From Tubiluchus corallicola (lineage: Eukaryota; Priapulida; Priapulimorpha; Priapulimorphida; Tubiluchidae), in contig JAQGDQ010000058.1 in assembly GCA_030141605.1 (NCBI GenBank), positions 633,352 through 697,351 of the forward strand: a stretch of DNA of 64,000 bases. Reading direction: 5' to 3'. A program made the translations under genes and the position numbers. The notes beneath the pieces were generated by a model that did no database searches, was not told the origin of the DNA, and saw nothing but the letters and a program-made list of their open reading frames with translations. Positions 1 to 16,199 of the stretch are shown piece after piece; positions within the stretch are counted from its first letter, which is position 1; each line of letters opens with the position of its first letter.

Positions 1-369
1 TTTTTATCTGCACAATGATTCATTAGTGCATTCACTTGCTCATTCGAATGTAACTCACTTTTTTGTTCCTTTGTTTCATTTTTTCTCTTTCTCTGCTTCA
101 TTTTCTCTTTCCCTGATTTGTTTATAATAGAATATATGCTTTCAGCTGTCATTGAAAATCTCGTGTGAGCCTAGACTATTTAATCGTTTACAAGAAATTA
201 GAAATTCAAACAATCCAGCGGAAAAACGCAACAGTGACAGCCCTACACTATTTCTATGGGTAGCTTGACTAGCTCCTTTATTATTCATGAGCACGTTGCA
301 TAACACTAAAATGCAGGTCTGAACGCTTTCGCACCAAATCTCAGTTATTGCTCGATAATTACATAAAAC

Positions 370-500
370 TGACGTAATTAGTGACGTAAGCGCCGTCTAG
401 AAGTGGCAGTTTCACTAGACGCAAATTGATTCATGATTTATGTTATCATCGTTGACGTTGAATTAGTAATAACCTATTACTATGCCGCGCTATATATAAA
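370..500 (+). promoter_or_regulatory. Candidate TATA promoter with clustered TGACGT (CRE/bZIP) sites
   Basis: TGACGTAA occurs at 370-377 and 382-389, and TGACGT again at 453-458. A TATATATAA box lies at 491-499. A short inverted repeat, CGTCTAG...CTAGACG, sits between them. Together these look like a bZIP-responsive core promoter, with transcription expected to begin near 525. No convincing coding exon follows, so the target is unknown. Confidence 0.35.
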
Positions 501-3500
501 GAATGCGTAACAGTCAAATAAAAAGCAGAACTCTAGCTCCATTTTCGACATCCATTTCAGACTTTTGACCTTTCATTTTTACGTTCGAGTGGAGCACAAA
601 TAGTCTGGCATTCCTAATTTTACCCTATCTTTTGACCTTACAAAGAAAATATTGTCCCATTCAAAAGTATTGGCATATCAGCATCACGATATTAATATGA
701 CATTGATTTCTGATCCTTGACCTTGATCTCTGTTACTCATCTCAAACAAAAAAGAACCAGTGACATATTTCAAAAATAGATTCGAATTATGCTGTTTGCG
801 TTACACGGCGCCGCTTGATATAATTATTATGAATTCCTCAAACAGTTAGTTCAGTCTGTAGACACTTGAACAAGGGAAAATGGAAACTGTACCTCAAGTA
901 CTTCATGCTGGAAGCTGTGGCAGCTATTAGCAGCACTGGTCAAGTACTCCCATAGAGGAATGGCAATAAAACCCCCTGAAGAAATAGTATAAGTTAAGTC
1001 CCACGAAGGAATCCTGCAATCATCAGCAACGTGAAATTGTGACGAGTTACGCCCGGCATAATAATGATCACCTCCCCCTTTATCGAGTGATCTCCATACT
1101 CAAGGGTGCTTGTAAAATGCACGAGGAACTCAAAAGTGGTGACACGCGCGAACGAAATAAACAAGGTCCTTATTGTCTCATTAAAACTAATATTTCAAAA
1201 GAGATTTCTTGAGAATTAAAGAGGCAGCTTGGTATGAGAATCTGAAAAGTAATGCATAGTATTTGGTCCCAATTTTTTGCTTTTTATTTTCTTGATCGCA
1301 TCTCTTTTTGTCTCTTTGTGTTCTCTCTGTCTAGTTGTTTGTTTGTTTGTTTAGGACAACCTGTATAACAACCTGATTTGTAAAGTTATTCACCTTCGAT
1401 TTCTCATGAATGGCGTTGTCACTAGAAGTATGAGGTCCATAATGATGTGAATCTCACGGTGCTTTAAATGCAGTGTCAGTTAATGCCCATGTGTTTGAAA
1501 TAATATTTTTATAGGCACTCATTTTTTAGCAAACTTGTTCAGAGCAAGATCTAATTAGATGGAAGTCTGCTTCACATTAATTTCCGTGCCACAGAGGCTC
1601 CTGCTTATGATTCACTGAAAAACCCATTGTTGCTTCTGATTCAGACAATTACACGAATTCTATAGTGACTATTTAAACTGACGGAGGCTCTATATTTATG
1701 GCTGTAGAAATGTAGCTAGAAAGCTACAGCTATCCAGCAGAAACGTGAACTCTCTACACTGACAAACTCTCTTTAACGAAACAGTTAAAAAGGTCGTTGT
1801 TGCAGAACAAAACATGCGTATTTCACCTAAAGACGGTGGCAGTTTTGTAATATAGATTCTTGTCCAACTTAGTGGATCTAAAACCCTAATCGTCTAAGTT
1901 GGCTAAGCCAGTTATTTAACGGCATTTTGATTTACGCAGCAACTTACGTGGTACGGCATAAGTTTAGCTGATGGTATAGCAAAATACATATAAAAACAAA
2001 AACATATGCATCATCACCACCACCATCATCATCATCATCATCAATATGTAATGATATGCTAAGTAATACATGCTGCCATTTATCACGTTTTGCATGGCGA
2101 TTAACAAGTGTCGATGACAACAGACGAAATCACACTAAACTATTAGTTTTCATCTGTGCCACAACTGCTTACCAGTTTTGAATTTTGCTTCGAGCTGCAG
2201 ACGTTTTAAGCCAAGAAACCAAATAAAAATTTCAAGACTCGACCGAAATCCCGAGAAATTAAAATAATAATAGTGATCTTCTCGCAGGAGTCCTGCTTGG
2301 ATTTCTTAATCAAACACCATCAGGGTTTTCTCACCGATTATTCCCGGCTTTCCAGCGAACAACTCTCAGTCACGAAATTTCAATAAATCGTAAAAATCTT
2401 CACTGAAGCGAATTTGTAAATGATCTGATCAAATTTCTAGTCGGAACAAACGCAGCGAACCAAGGACTGTATCCACACAGAGGTTGCTTAAATGGTAGTG
2501 TTTGCACAAGAATTGGAACGAACTTACTAAGACGATTTTGTACATTATAATTATGATGATTGCTTCGATGAATTAAATCAATAAAAGTCACCCAAGCTTG
2601 AAAGCATTTGAAGGTTAACTAGACTCGTTTAGCATAGTAGTTCGGGTGTAAATTTCTTGTGGACAGCAACTACTAAAGACTTAGCAAAGCGGGGTATCCT
2701 AGCCTAATGTTGATAATGATGTGTAATGCTAATCTACACTACAGTCTAGCATCAGAAAATGAACTAGTTCATCAATGGACTGGCGTGTGGGATTTTTTTA
2801 TGATTATCGAGTCTCTTTCGACAAGACTTGTGTGAACACAAAAAATAAGTTCACTAATCCGGTTGACACGTAAACTTACTCAGGACAATTTAAAATATAA
2901 ATATCTTTCCACGGCAACTTGGGAAGTCAACGGACATATTTGTAATAACGATATTTTTTAATGACAATTGTGACATTTCGACAAAAAATATGACACAGCA
3001 ACAATCTGAAGTTATAATTTCAATATACAGCAATAAGAACAGAAAAGCAAGAGACAGCTATAAACTTGTGCAATGTAAAGGCACGTGTATTGCTGTACAA
3101 TTTCATGTCAATAGCGGTATGATGGTGATACTTCGTGAGATTTTGGCTTAGTAATAATACCTGCTGAGTGCTGACATGTGCAAACTTCTCTCCAAAAAAC
3201 GCGGCTTGCTTGCAGTCAGTTTGTAATTTATTCAAACTTCATATCTAACTGGTGAACGCAGTCAGTGCTGCTTAACTTGAAGGGTAAATCACAATGCAGT
3301 TTGGAGTAACGAGTGTCGTGACAATCTCAGTGTCATGTGTGTTATCCCAAGAAACCAAAACCAAAGATCATCAAGTATTTTTCAACAAGCAACGATAACT
3401 TTTAACAATTCGACTATATATAAGCTCTGTACGCTAACATTACATGCGATCGCCTACAATTTTAAAAGCGCCTCTTTGATCGCCGAAGCTCTACCAAGTT

Positions 3501-6500
3501 TTACTTTCATCTCTGCCAAACCATCTGGACACTTGAATGCCTGTAGTTGTTACAGTTTTGTGATTTCCAGAAGCCAAAGCTGAAGAAAAATAACCGGAAG
3601 AGGAAAATGATCGACTATTATCGAATTTAGCTTCAGTCTACACGGCACGGCAATATCGTTTTGCAGACACTGGCGTCGCAGTTTCGTCTCGTCTGAACAA
3701 GATACATGAATGACCGTCAGATCCGTTGAAATTTTCAATAAAATTTATGCTGTCCTTATTGGCGTGACTGACTGGGCAGTTATACTGTGTTGTCTGTATG
3801 CACTATGCTTAAAATGCAGCTGAGCCTGAGAAAACTCGGTAAAGTATAGCAAGGCCACACATACAATTTTAGTTGTGCGACTTATTGCTGCGAAATCTGA
3901 AAAACTAATATCTACGGAAGGAGCACGCACACTGCAAATAAAATAGCTGTAAAACAAAAAGTTTTAATTTGGGATCAAACATTTCATTGCGCAAATGATT
4001 TTTGAATGTGCTGTTTGAATACATACTGTTTTCAATGAGTACGCGGACAGACACGCACTTCAACCTGGTTTACTACAAATTACTCAAGCGATTAAACTTC
4101 AATTCAGTCCCACAAATTCGCTAGTTATTTTAAGCAGGTCTTTACTCTTACCATCTTAATACATTTCCTATAAGTAGGCCAAAGGTGTTATTGGAGTAGA
4201 ACTAAAATTGGTTTTCTAGAAAAGACCGCAAGGTTTTCCAGAAAACAGTCTTTTTCCCCCTTATTGGTAATTTTAGCTGAAGTGCTCATCCACCACATAA
4301 GACGGGGCTTTAAGCCTCTTGATTGAAAACCAAAGCTGTCACCACACAAAGCTTTTGTTTAAAAAGGTCATCAATTCATTGCAACAGCAGCCGTAGTCAG
4401 AAACGCTGTGATTGGCCGCTAATTTACCAGCAATTTGGAAAAAAGACGCCAAACAGTGACTTATTGTTGAACTCGGCATAGGTGAACACAAAAGGGAACA
4501 ATATATGGGGATGGTTTAAAAAGCCTTGCTGTAGAAAACGAGCACTTCTAAACCGGGAGTCGATCGATATTATTCGAACGTCAAAGAAGTTCTATTTGAG
4601 CTGCAGGGCTGATTAATAATAAATACCTCCTAACTGTAAATTTAGTGGAAAGTGAAAATGGCTGAATGCGTAGTCTTATAAAGTAACACGTACGTTTCTC
4701 TGTACACAGTGCATGTATACAGCGCCACAAAATTTTTCCTCCACACTTAAACCCAGAAAATGTGGACATGATATGCAGGTTTTGACTGTCATTGTATATG
4801 CAAGTAGTAATTTGGTATGAGTGTGTTATGAATTAATTCTGCAGACAACTAGAATGGCTGTCCATTAAACCGTAATCAAGCATTATATTTACATTCACTC
4901 GCTGTTTAGTTTCATAAAAAAACATATGTTCGCCCAGTAAGGTACAGGAAGTCTAGTGATTTTATCATTAACCACATTTTAAAAAAATATTACAAGTAAT
5001 ATTCCAGCAAAAAAGACAAATTGCATACTCTTGTGTTCACACGGCAAGTCACCATCTGCAACTAACACTGAATGATACTAACCATATTCCGCAGTCTTAA
5101 TTTTTATGGCTAAGCATACAATGTGACCACTGAGTTAGTCTCTCGCCTAAGCTTACTGATTTAGCTGTGCATCTTGTTTAGTTTAGCAGTAATTAGAAAA
5201 AGCTAACTTCTACTGTTCACAAACCAAACCTCAAGAAGTGATGATTTGACAGACGTACACTGTTTAAATAAAGACGTGATCGCGGATTCACCCAACAAAA
5301 CACAACAAGTATTGATTTGACACATAATACATAAATGGTCATGATGCACGGTGGGCCCTGAAAGTAAGCAATGCTTGGTATGGTTAATACGTGTTTGGGT
5401 GAATTACAGAATTAGTTTTAGCAATTTCATCTGCCATGCTGAGACTTATTGAGAAGAAAGTTTGCCATCTAAACCGTAGGAGGTATTCATTTCACTTGTT
5501 TAACTTAGTAATAAGCAAGAAGTAAACTCCATGTTTGCTACTGACTTGACTTACATAGGCCTACAATCTATTTAGCGTATAGTGTAATCTGAAATCTTAA
5601 TAGTGTTTTGAATAATCTGCTGTTCATCCAGCAAACCCCTATCGACGGATAAACTGGATAATAGTATTAGCTGCAGTCACTTATGTGTGAGCGCACCCTA
5701 AGTACGGAAGTTGAATCATCAATCATCAAACTATCTACTCGAACTACAGACATCAAAAAGAAAGCAAAAATCGTTTGAATTTCATCAAATGATTTTATAA
5801 AGGCAGCGTTTACTATCCTACTCTGTTGATTGAAATCAGACTCAGAGATGGAAAACGATATTTTATGACCCGGGAAAATCAACTCATTGTGCGCGAAATG
5901 TAATCTTGTTTGGCGTTGTTCTCGTCGAAATCTTGTTTACGGCTTCTTCATACTTTAAGGCGTGTTCATATGCAGCGACTGTGGTCCGTCGATTAAACCG
6001 CGTATTCGATGTTGCAACTCCAGATTTGAATATAAGCACTTATCGCGATAAAACAATAAAGGGGAATCATTCTTAGCTACACTTATAATTGCACATAAAC
6101 TAATATTACGAAAATAACAAGAATGTTGACCAAAGTTTTTGTATAATCTGTACGGACATAAAAACTTAAACATTGTTACAAAAAAACGATTAATCCATAG
6201 TATCCACTTGAGGTGTCATTCGCTGCTAGAAATGCTCGTTTTATCATGATTGTTGATTCATTTTTTTTGCCCCAAACAAGATCGATGTCCATTCACGGTA
6301 AGAGGCTACAGCAAGAAAGCATAGATATGAATACAGCCAGAAAAGTAGAAATTTGTATTTGCGAACCATACAAGGTATCTGTTGATGTTCTTTTTTAATC
6401 AAGCGAGATTATAGTTTTCGGGGAAACAATTTTCTGGTAGAGATCTACACAAGTAAGAAATCAGGGGGAAAAGGATTTATAAGCAGCTATTCTACGTACT

Positions 6501-9460
6501 GGAATGTATCTAAGCAATGTATTCTACATACTAGAATTCTGTTTCGTCTGAAATTGTAATTACACTGTACGGTGATTCTGAAAATTTAAATCTCTGCTAA
6601 ACCTGAAAACAAACCTATTTTCACAACTATAATTCTGTATATTTGTATATATACTAATATACAAATTCTGTAATTTGAGTATGTCTCTGTTTCGTGGTTT
6701 TCAACAACACTTGATTCCTGCAACTGAACGCTTTAATAGTTTTAATGATCATTCGCTTTAATTGTAACCTTTTAATAACATGCAATATGAGATTTCGCGT
6801 AACAAAAAAATTAATAAATTTATACAATTTTAAAACTATGAAATAGATACTATAGTATATTTCAAACGAAAAATGTTACTTGGCAGTCACTAGCCTGCTG
6901 TGAAGCTTAAACTTTCTTGATTTGCTTCACTACTAATTTTTACTTTTTTTATTTTTTATTTTAATACTTTTTGGCGGAGCAGTAAAAACAGTTGGTGACT
7001 GAGTTCGCTGTTCTTTATTTAACAGAAAACTAGCAGTTGCATGTATTAGAAATAGCGACATTTCATTATGCCTGCATTGCAAGAGTTACAAGTAATAACT
7101 AATAAATACCGAAGTGACACAAACAGTTAAGTCAAAAATGCCAACTTTTGTTTTCCTTCTAGTTGTTTTATTTATGTCTCTAGTAGCTGATCGATGGTAT
7201 TAGCTAGTATATTCTAATAATATAAGCTAATGTATTCATGTTCACAGTTTAACCCTTTAACCCTTTAACTCACACAATACTAAGCGGAATTCTACCTGCA
7301 AAACCTTGCAAAAAATAACAATGTATTCCTTCTTACTGTAGCTAAGAAAAACTCTTTCAGTTGTACTACTTTAGAATTTGGAATTCAGTTCAATGGAAAA
7401 AGCTACACAAAACAGTTTTGCCAAAAAGAAGGGTATAAAAATATACCACGATTATACTACTAACTGCACAATACTTAACAGAACGCCAGGCCAAGTTCTC
7501 TTTTCCTGTCAAATGACAGCACTAGTGCTGCGTATGATCTTTCTCTACCAAAATTTTCATTGAGCTATTATCATGAAGCTGAAGATTTTATAAATCTACT
7601 TCTTTAACACGCACATAATAGTGACCAAACGGTTTAACAACAGCGCGCTTTACCAGGCAACTTACTAATTCGATTACATTTCCAATCTAAAATTTTGCGT
7701 ACTAACTGGCTCTGCAAAGCGCCGACAGACGTTAGCTACTATTGTGCAAAACTCTTAACCCTTTCAAAGTTATCATTTAATTTCACCACGAAATTATCTG
7801 CGCATGTTAATAATTGGTCCATCTCGTTTCCTGGCGACAATAACAGCAATAATTACTGCGACTGCCGCTGCACCTCCCGCTTGCGTGACTGTTATTGCAT
7901 TGGGGGGGGGGCATATTCAGAACCAAAATGTTCCTAATACAAATCAATCACTCGGCCTAGCACATAAGTAACAGCTGCTGTATTAATAATATAAATTATG
8001 TTTAATTTAAAATCTTGCACGTGCTGCATCGTGGTGCATAAATTAGCTTTAATATCAGCACTGTGATTGCTAAAACTGCAGGTCGTACGGAGAGAGCGCT
8101 GACACACTGTTAACTCTTGTCGTCTCAGATGAATCGGCAAACTAGCGTAAGGTCGTAGTCATTAAACTGGAACCGTTTCCAACAATAGTTTCCAAGCCTT
8201 TAACTAAAATTGTGGTGTATACAGCACACCCTCGGCTAAAGTCATAATTTGACACTCAACTAATATCATAATTTGTGAAACACAACAGTTGGAATTTTTA
8301 CGAAATTTTGTATTAGTAGTTAGTATAAAAACAGTTATAGGTATGTCAGTGCCTTAACAAAACGCATAATCGCAACAACAGGAGTCATGTTTAGTGAGAA
8401 TTTTTAGTGCATTACGATAAAATATAGTGTTAATTAATATTTTTCCACAGTGTACAGTTACTTAGCTACACTGAGCTATGAGAAAACGTGCCTGGAAGTT
8501 AAAAGCATAATCATAAAACGCAATTTCTTATTTTATTGATCCCAGAGACCTCACCTGCGAAAGAAATCAGAGGGCGTATCCATACAAACGGGTACTTGGC
8601 AGTGGGGGAAAAATCGCATGAAATAAAATTATGGACTCTCGCACAAATTGGAAAGTGAGTTAGATCGGCAGTTTTTAAAAGGTTAAATTTACCATTTTAT
8701 GAACCTACCGGGTGCCAATGTAATTCCCTGACTTATCGCGCCGCAAAGATTTCTTTATAAAACTTCTAAAGTTACTATAAGACAGCAAGATACAGCAGAT
8801 TAATGGCATAATTCCAAAATTCGCTAACAGATAAATAAATTTCGTTGTTGACAGTTGAAAAATTTTCTTTTATAATATAAATAACAACGCATAATTCGAA
8901 TCGGTCTACTCCTAAAAATCGCTGAAATAGAAAACGAAGGACATCCGACTAGTTGCGTTGATTTACCATGAGATTTTCTCTCCTAGAATTCCCTAAACAA
9001 GGCATAAGGTGATTATAAGTCGAGGCCATACACACGCGGGACCCATCTAAGACATGTTAGTAGTGGCTTTTCATGAGGCAAATCACAAGGTCTGATTAAG
9101 TAATCTAAAAAAGTAATGACACAAGAAGGACTTAGGTAGTTTTTCCTGATACTGATGAGACAAGACTACAAAAACCAAAACAGAAACGGTAAGTAAACCA
9201 CTATGACCATGAGTGATGCAATGGATAGTTATGAACAGTGAAAAAGAAAGACGCATGCAAGTCAGAGTATCACAGTCCAACTCTCCCGAAAACTGAACCT
9301 TTGGTTCAAAGTCAGAGCAATGTATATGCCGTTCAAATTCTGCTGAGATATCACAGTAGAGTCAAAGTCAACTTGTGGTCACTACTGCGACCGCAATTAT
9401 CATTAATAAAATAACTGCCACTGCATTCGTCATCATTATCACAAACATCACACAAGCACT
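501..9460. other. Gene-poor AT-rich intergenic DNA
   Basis: Only short open frames below 90 codons with no motifs, codon bias or splice context. Apart from the CAT microsatellite I see nothing definable. Confidence 0.5.
2009..2043. repeat. CAT/CAC trinucleotide microsatellite
   Basis: CATCATCACCACCACCATCA and further CAT units. Confidence 0.9.
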
Positions 9461-9607
9461 AAAGGCCCGTTTATATACAAGGCGGGAAATCGCGCGGTTT
9501 CCGGCTGTTGATTGCTCTACGTTACTTCAAAATGCATCGTCTATACGTAATGCGGGAAATCGCGCGGCCAAAGAATCGCCCGCGCGGTTTCCCGCTTTGA
9601 TTGCTCT
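9461..9607. repeat. GC-rich GCGGGAAATCGCGCGG repeat, probable MITE fragment
   Basis: GCGGGAAATCGCGCGG occurs at 9482 and again at 9552, and its inverse CCGCGCGGTTTCCCGC at 9580. TTGATTGCTCT follows the first copy and the last. The block stands out from AT-rich flanks. The left edge, AAAGGCCCGTTTATA, resembles MITE termini; no matching right end was found. Confidence 0.55.
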
Positions 9608-12600
9608 CTGAGCATTTATTTTTTAAAAAATTGGCTTTGTTAAGACGTAAAAGCCAAGGGCGGTGCTTTAGCTGAAAAACGAGATCTCTACAAGCGTGCT
9701 TATGAAGTGCATATGGCTTATGAAACTGAAGCAATAATATGGAAGAGAGTCAAAGATTATATGATAAAAGCCTAACTGAATACAAAAATAGTACAAAAAT
9801 AACTTTTACAAAACAATTTTTTGTTTATTTGTGGTGCGATTCTGTCTGTCTGTCTGTCTGTCTTCTTTCTGTTTGTGTGTTCGTCTCTCACTTTTCTCAT
9901 GTGCACGTCACTATTATTACATATAATTGAAAACTTTTCAAGAAATATATAATAAGCGATAGTAGATCTACGCAATAAAGAAGGTTACTCATACACATTA
10001 TTTGATGAACGAATATTATATTTGAAACGACTATGGTCTATGGGTACCGCGGAATTAGGTACCGCGAAACAAAAAAAATACAAAAACCGTCATCTTCGGG
10101 AGTTTTGGTCGCTTGTTCATTAATGCGATCGTATCTGGAAAGTGGAATGTGTGTATACTTTAAACTGCAATACTTGGAACTTGTCTGAGATTTTTTGTAG
10201 TTGATAATTTTTAAATCCTTTCAAACTAATGAAAATAGCTGTCGATAATAAATTATTGATCCACATAATTAACGTTCTCTGTAGACAGCAAAACACCAGA
10301 GAAATTCTTCTGAATAAAACATTAGTTAAAAACATTATAGAAAAATTAGTAAAACAAGTTACTATATACAGCATGTGCAATCAGCCCCCTTCGGACATTT
10401 AATTCGCACTTGCATTATATACAATAAAGCATCAGTAATATAACAGCAATACTAAATTATATATATAACAAAATGTCGGCAAAAAAATTATACAAAAAAG
10501 AAAAGACATATTTGACGTACATAAAATTTTCAACCAATACCGGTAATTTTTTTATTGCAACTATTTTTTGTTCACTATTTCATATGCTCAGCACCAGAGT
10601 GTTACAACTTTTAGATAGCCTGTTTTTACGTGAATAAACACATTTTCGAATTAAACTGTCGAAAAAATGTTACGCCAAGCTATGGCATGTTAGGTTGAAC
10701 ACAGATTCCTCTTACTAATGTAAATTTATCTACAAGGCTGCAATAATCAAATCAGAGTCAGACCAAAGGCAGTATCCATAGCAAAAACAGTAAGAGCAGA
10801 GTCGATATCAAAATTTTTCACACCTTCAAAGTTGAAAATAAAAACAGCTGCCAAGAGCGGTCATGCGTTCAATGAAATAATACGCAACGCAAAAGAAGTG
10901 GCATGAATTAGAATAGTTGTGCTTGGCTATAGGTATTGGTCATATCATTCACATAATCACCTCCTGCTGAGCATTTAGCTTAAGATTAATGGACAAGCTA
11001 CTATTAAATGAGAATTTCAATTTGTGCTACAGGCATCTATTACAGTGTACGCTAAATGTACATCAGTGCACAGATCGATCCATGAACCGTTTAAGGTACC
11101 ATACAAGACAAGCAGTCCTCAAAAAACAGCCTTTCAGTTCGGTACTTCTTGTCCCAGTAATTGTTATAAACTACAGCTAGGATAATTAACTGGGAAAGAG
11201 AAGCAAGTAATCAAATCATTATTCTGACTCTAGCACATCGTGACAAGGTACTTGACCATAAACAGCTAAGCGAGGAACGTCAATATATAACAGCGAGTAA
11301 GCCAGTCGGCGGCTTCAAGCAGGTGGTGGTACAGCTCTGAGTCAGCCAGTCAATATCGCAGTATACACTTACACAATGGCTTCATGATACAGTCAGCTAC
11401 ATGTTAGTGGTTTCTTATAATAGAAACGTACACTACAATGGCTTCATAATACAATCGGCTTATGTTGGTGGTTTCTTATAGTAGAAAATTCATAACACAA
11501 TGACTTCACGATACAGTGAGCCACATATTACTGACTGTATCAGTTCTTAGATTAAAAGTGTACAAAATTCATAAGACAATCACTTCACGATACAGTCAGC
11601 CACATATTACTGATTGTATCACTTCTTAGAATAAAAGTGTATGATACAATGACTTCATAATACAGTCGATCTTGTAAACATGTTACGAATTTCTTACAAT
11701 AAAATGTTTAGAATATAAGCGACCTTGCTTACAACAGGCTAAGTAGTATGATATGTGGTTTGCTAGTATAAAATATATAACAATATATATTAACCATCTG
11801 TCAATTGTAGCTGCATCAAAACTGAAATCAAATATTAAAATAAAATTAATTATAAAAGAACATTCCAGATGCTGACCAACAGAATAGCATATTGCGTTCA
11901 TATCAGTGCAAATTATAATTTCAATTCTCCGACAACTAATTACCTTGCTAATATAAATTTGATTAATTTGATGAAATTAAAATTCTATAATTGCGGCAGA
12001 TACCCACGAGTTTGAGAGACAAACAGACTTGTTCTTACATTTAGAATTAGTAATAATAAAATAGATAGATATGATGTCAAAAACGGCATTCAAGCAGTTA
12101 TTTACAAAACCAAATCAGTACTTTGCTACTATTCCTATGACGAAATAAACATGGAAGAATGTTTTTTTCATTTTTGAAAGAAAGCAACAAGCGAAAAATA
12201 GAAAAACTACATTATATGGAACCAACGGTTTCTATTGGAGTTACTGTTTCATCATCAGTATGACATATCACAAGTATTAATCAAAGTGCTAGTGGATCGT
12301 AAAACTGGATTATAAAATAGCTACCAAATTTGCTGCAATAAACCAATTTCACAAATTACTGCTGCCACTATCATGAATTGCATGAGCCTATGTTACACAG
12401 GATATACACTAGCTTTACTGTAGACACATCAAGATAATTCTGAACACTTTGATATCAGCGACTAGGTAATGTGCACTATTCCTGTTCACCTTTTCGTTAA
12501 GTACTTGCCGTCGATATTTTTATTTACATAAAAACATGTGACATATTATCAGACCAGACCATTTATGGAGAAACTGCAGAAAGGGGACAACCCCTGGATG

Positions 12601-13224
12601 TTACTTGCATTAAACTGCATCGATTCATTCTAACTAAAGGTCCAGAGAGATATTCCCAATAGAGTTGATCAGGCATTTTAGCCATGCTAACGTTTTCATG
12701 ACGCTGCGCGATATCAAAACTCAAAACTTAATTAGTCATAATGTCAACTTCAAAATTTTTAAAGATTTTGGGCCCGTCCGATCATTATCACAATTACATT
12801 TAGTTATAATAAATATCTATCATGTAATCATTATATTGTGCCTTAGATACACACATCACGCGCGTAAATAAGTTGGTCTTTCTGCGGCACGTGCCATAGT
12901 GCGTGCTTATTTAGAAATAAGATACAGAATTCCCCAGGCGCAGATCTTTGAATCAGATGCATGAGTAAGTAAAATAAATACAGGTCATCTGCGAGCATAA
13001 ACAAAGTGGTTTGTCCTGACCTTACAGTGCTTTACGCAGGCCTAGACTAATAACATATTACCATCAGCCGGTCAAAGAAATGACCACGATTTCACCCTTC
13101 AATTTTTTACTAAGCAGTTAATATTTTTGTCAGCAACAATTTTAGTTTGTATCAGTCTGTATCATCATTTAGATAATTATGTCTATATCACACTTTACGT
13201 TTCTGTTAATTCAGATGTTCTGAA
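9608..13224. other. Intergenic DNA
   Basis: Contains a short (CTGT)n at 9843-9862 and the minisatellite at 11371-11706. No coding exon recognised. Confidence 0.5.
11371..11706. repeat. Diverged minisatellite, about five units of 60-80 bp
   Basis: Units start near 11371, 11430, 11495, 11574 and 11645. Each begins ACAATGRCTTCA, continues with ATACARTC and ends with a TTCTTA...AAAA stretch. Units 3 and 4 are the most alike. No coding potential. Confidence 0.8.
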
Positions 13225-13291
13225 TGACGACGACGACGACGACGATGACGACGACGACGATGATGATGATGATGATGACGATGATGATGAT
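13225..13291. repeat. GAC/GAT trinucleotide microsatellite
   Basis: About 22 units of GAY. It produces a spurious poly-Asp frame. Confidence 0.95.
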
Positions 13292-13457
13292 AAACCTACA
13301 TTTTGTAAATATATATATAGGTGTATATGTACTTCTTAGGGTCCCAGGTCACATTCCTCCCCATGCAATATCTGGTTTCTTTAGTTCCTTTCCTATTTTG
13401 AATTGTCACCTAATATTGTTTGTCTTTATGCTTTTACGGTGGTTTATTTAAATAATT

Positions 13458-15898
<2,441 letters not shown>

Positions 15899-15956
15899 TA
15901 GCAATGTAGCAGACGCCTATTCCAAAGAAAAATCCAACTCCAACCCAGCTCGTCAT
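15899..15956 (-). CDS. Candidate first coding exon of an unidentified small or multi-exon gene
   Basis: On the minus strand an ATG in good context (AAAATGA) begins MTSWVGVGFFFGIGVCYIA, a hydrophobic signal-anchor-like segment. After 19 codons plus one base it meets GTAAGTAG, a perfect donor. Upstream on the same strand lies a GC-rich stretch with GCATGCGCA (NRF1-like), as in many housekeeping promoters. I could not find the following exons, which should lie at lower coordinates. The product is not recognised. Confidence 0.35.
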
Positions 15957-16114
15957 TTTTGTGCGTGAAACCACAACCACCGATAATCCGAAATCGTATT
16001 ATTTTTGGGCAAGTTGCCAACAGTATAATAATTTACTGCAGGCAAAATCCAAAGCACTTATCATTCATTGACAGCCCTAGCAGCGGGTGCAGCGTAGATG
16101 TGACCAGCCCTCGG

Positions 16115-16130
16115 AGCATGCGCAGTGCAC
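16115..16130 (-). promoter_or_regulatory. NRF1-like site upstream of the minus-strand exon
   Basis: GAGCATGCGCAGTGCAC contains the NRF1 half-site CATGCGCA, about 165 bases upstream of the minus-strand ATG at 15956. It supports a promoter here but is short. Confidence 0.35.
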
Positions 16131-16199
16131 AGCCTTTTTACTCATTTATTATTCCGCGACCAATGAAGCATTTTAAATAACCATAGGCATTGGATAATG

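Noticed and set aside
11371-11706. CRISPR-like repeat array
   Set aside because: Units are diverged and unequal without constant spacers, and this is an animal genome.
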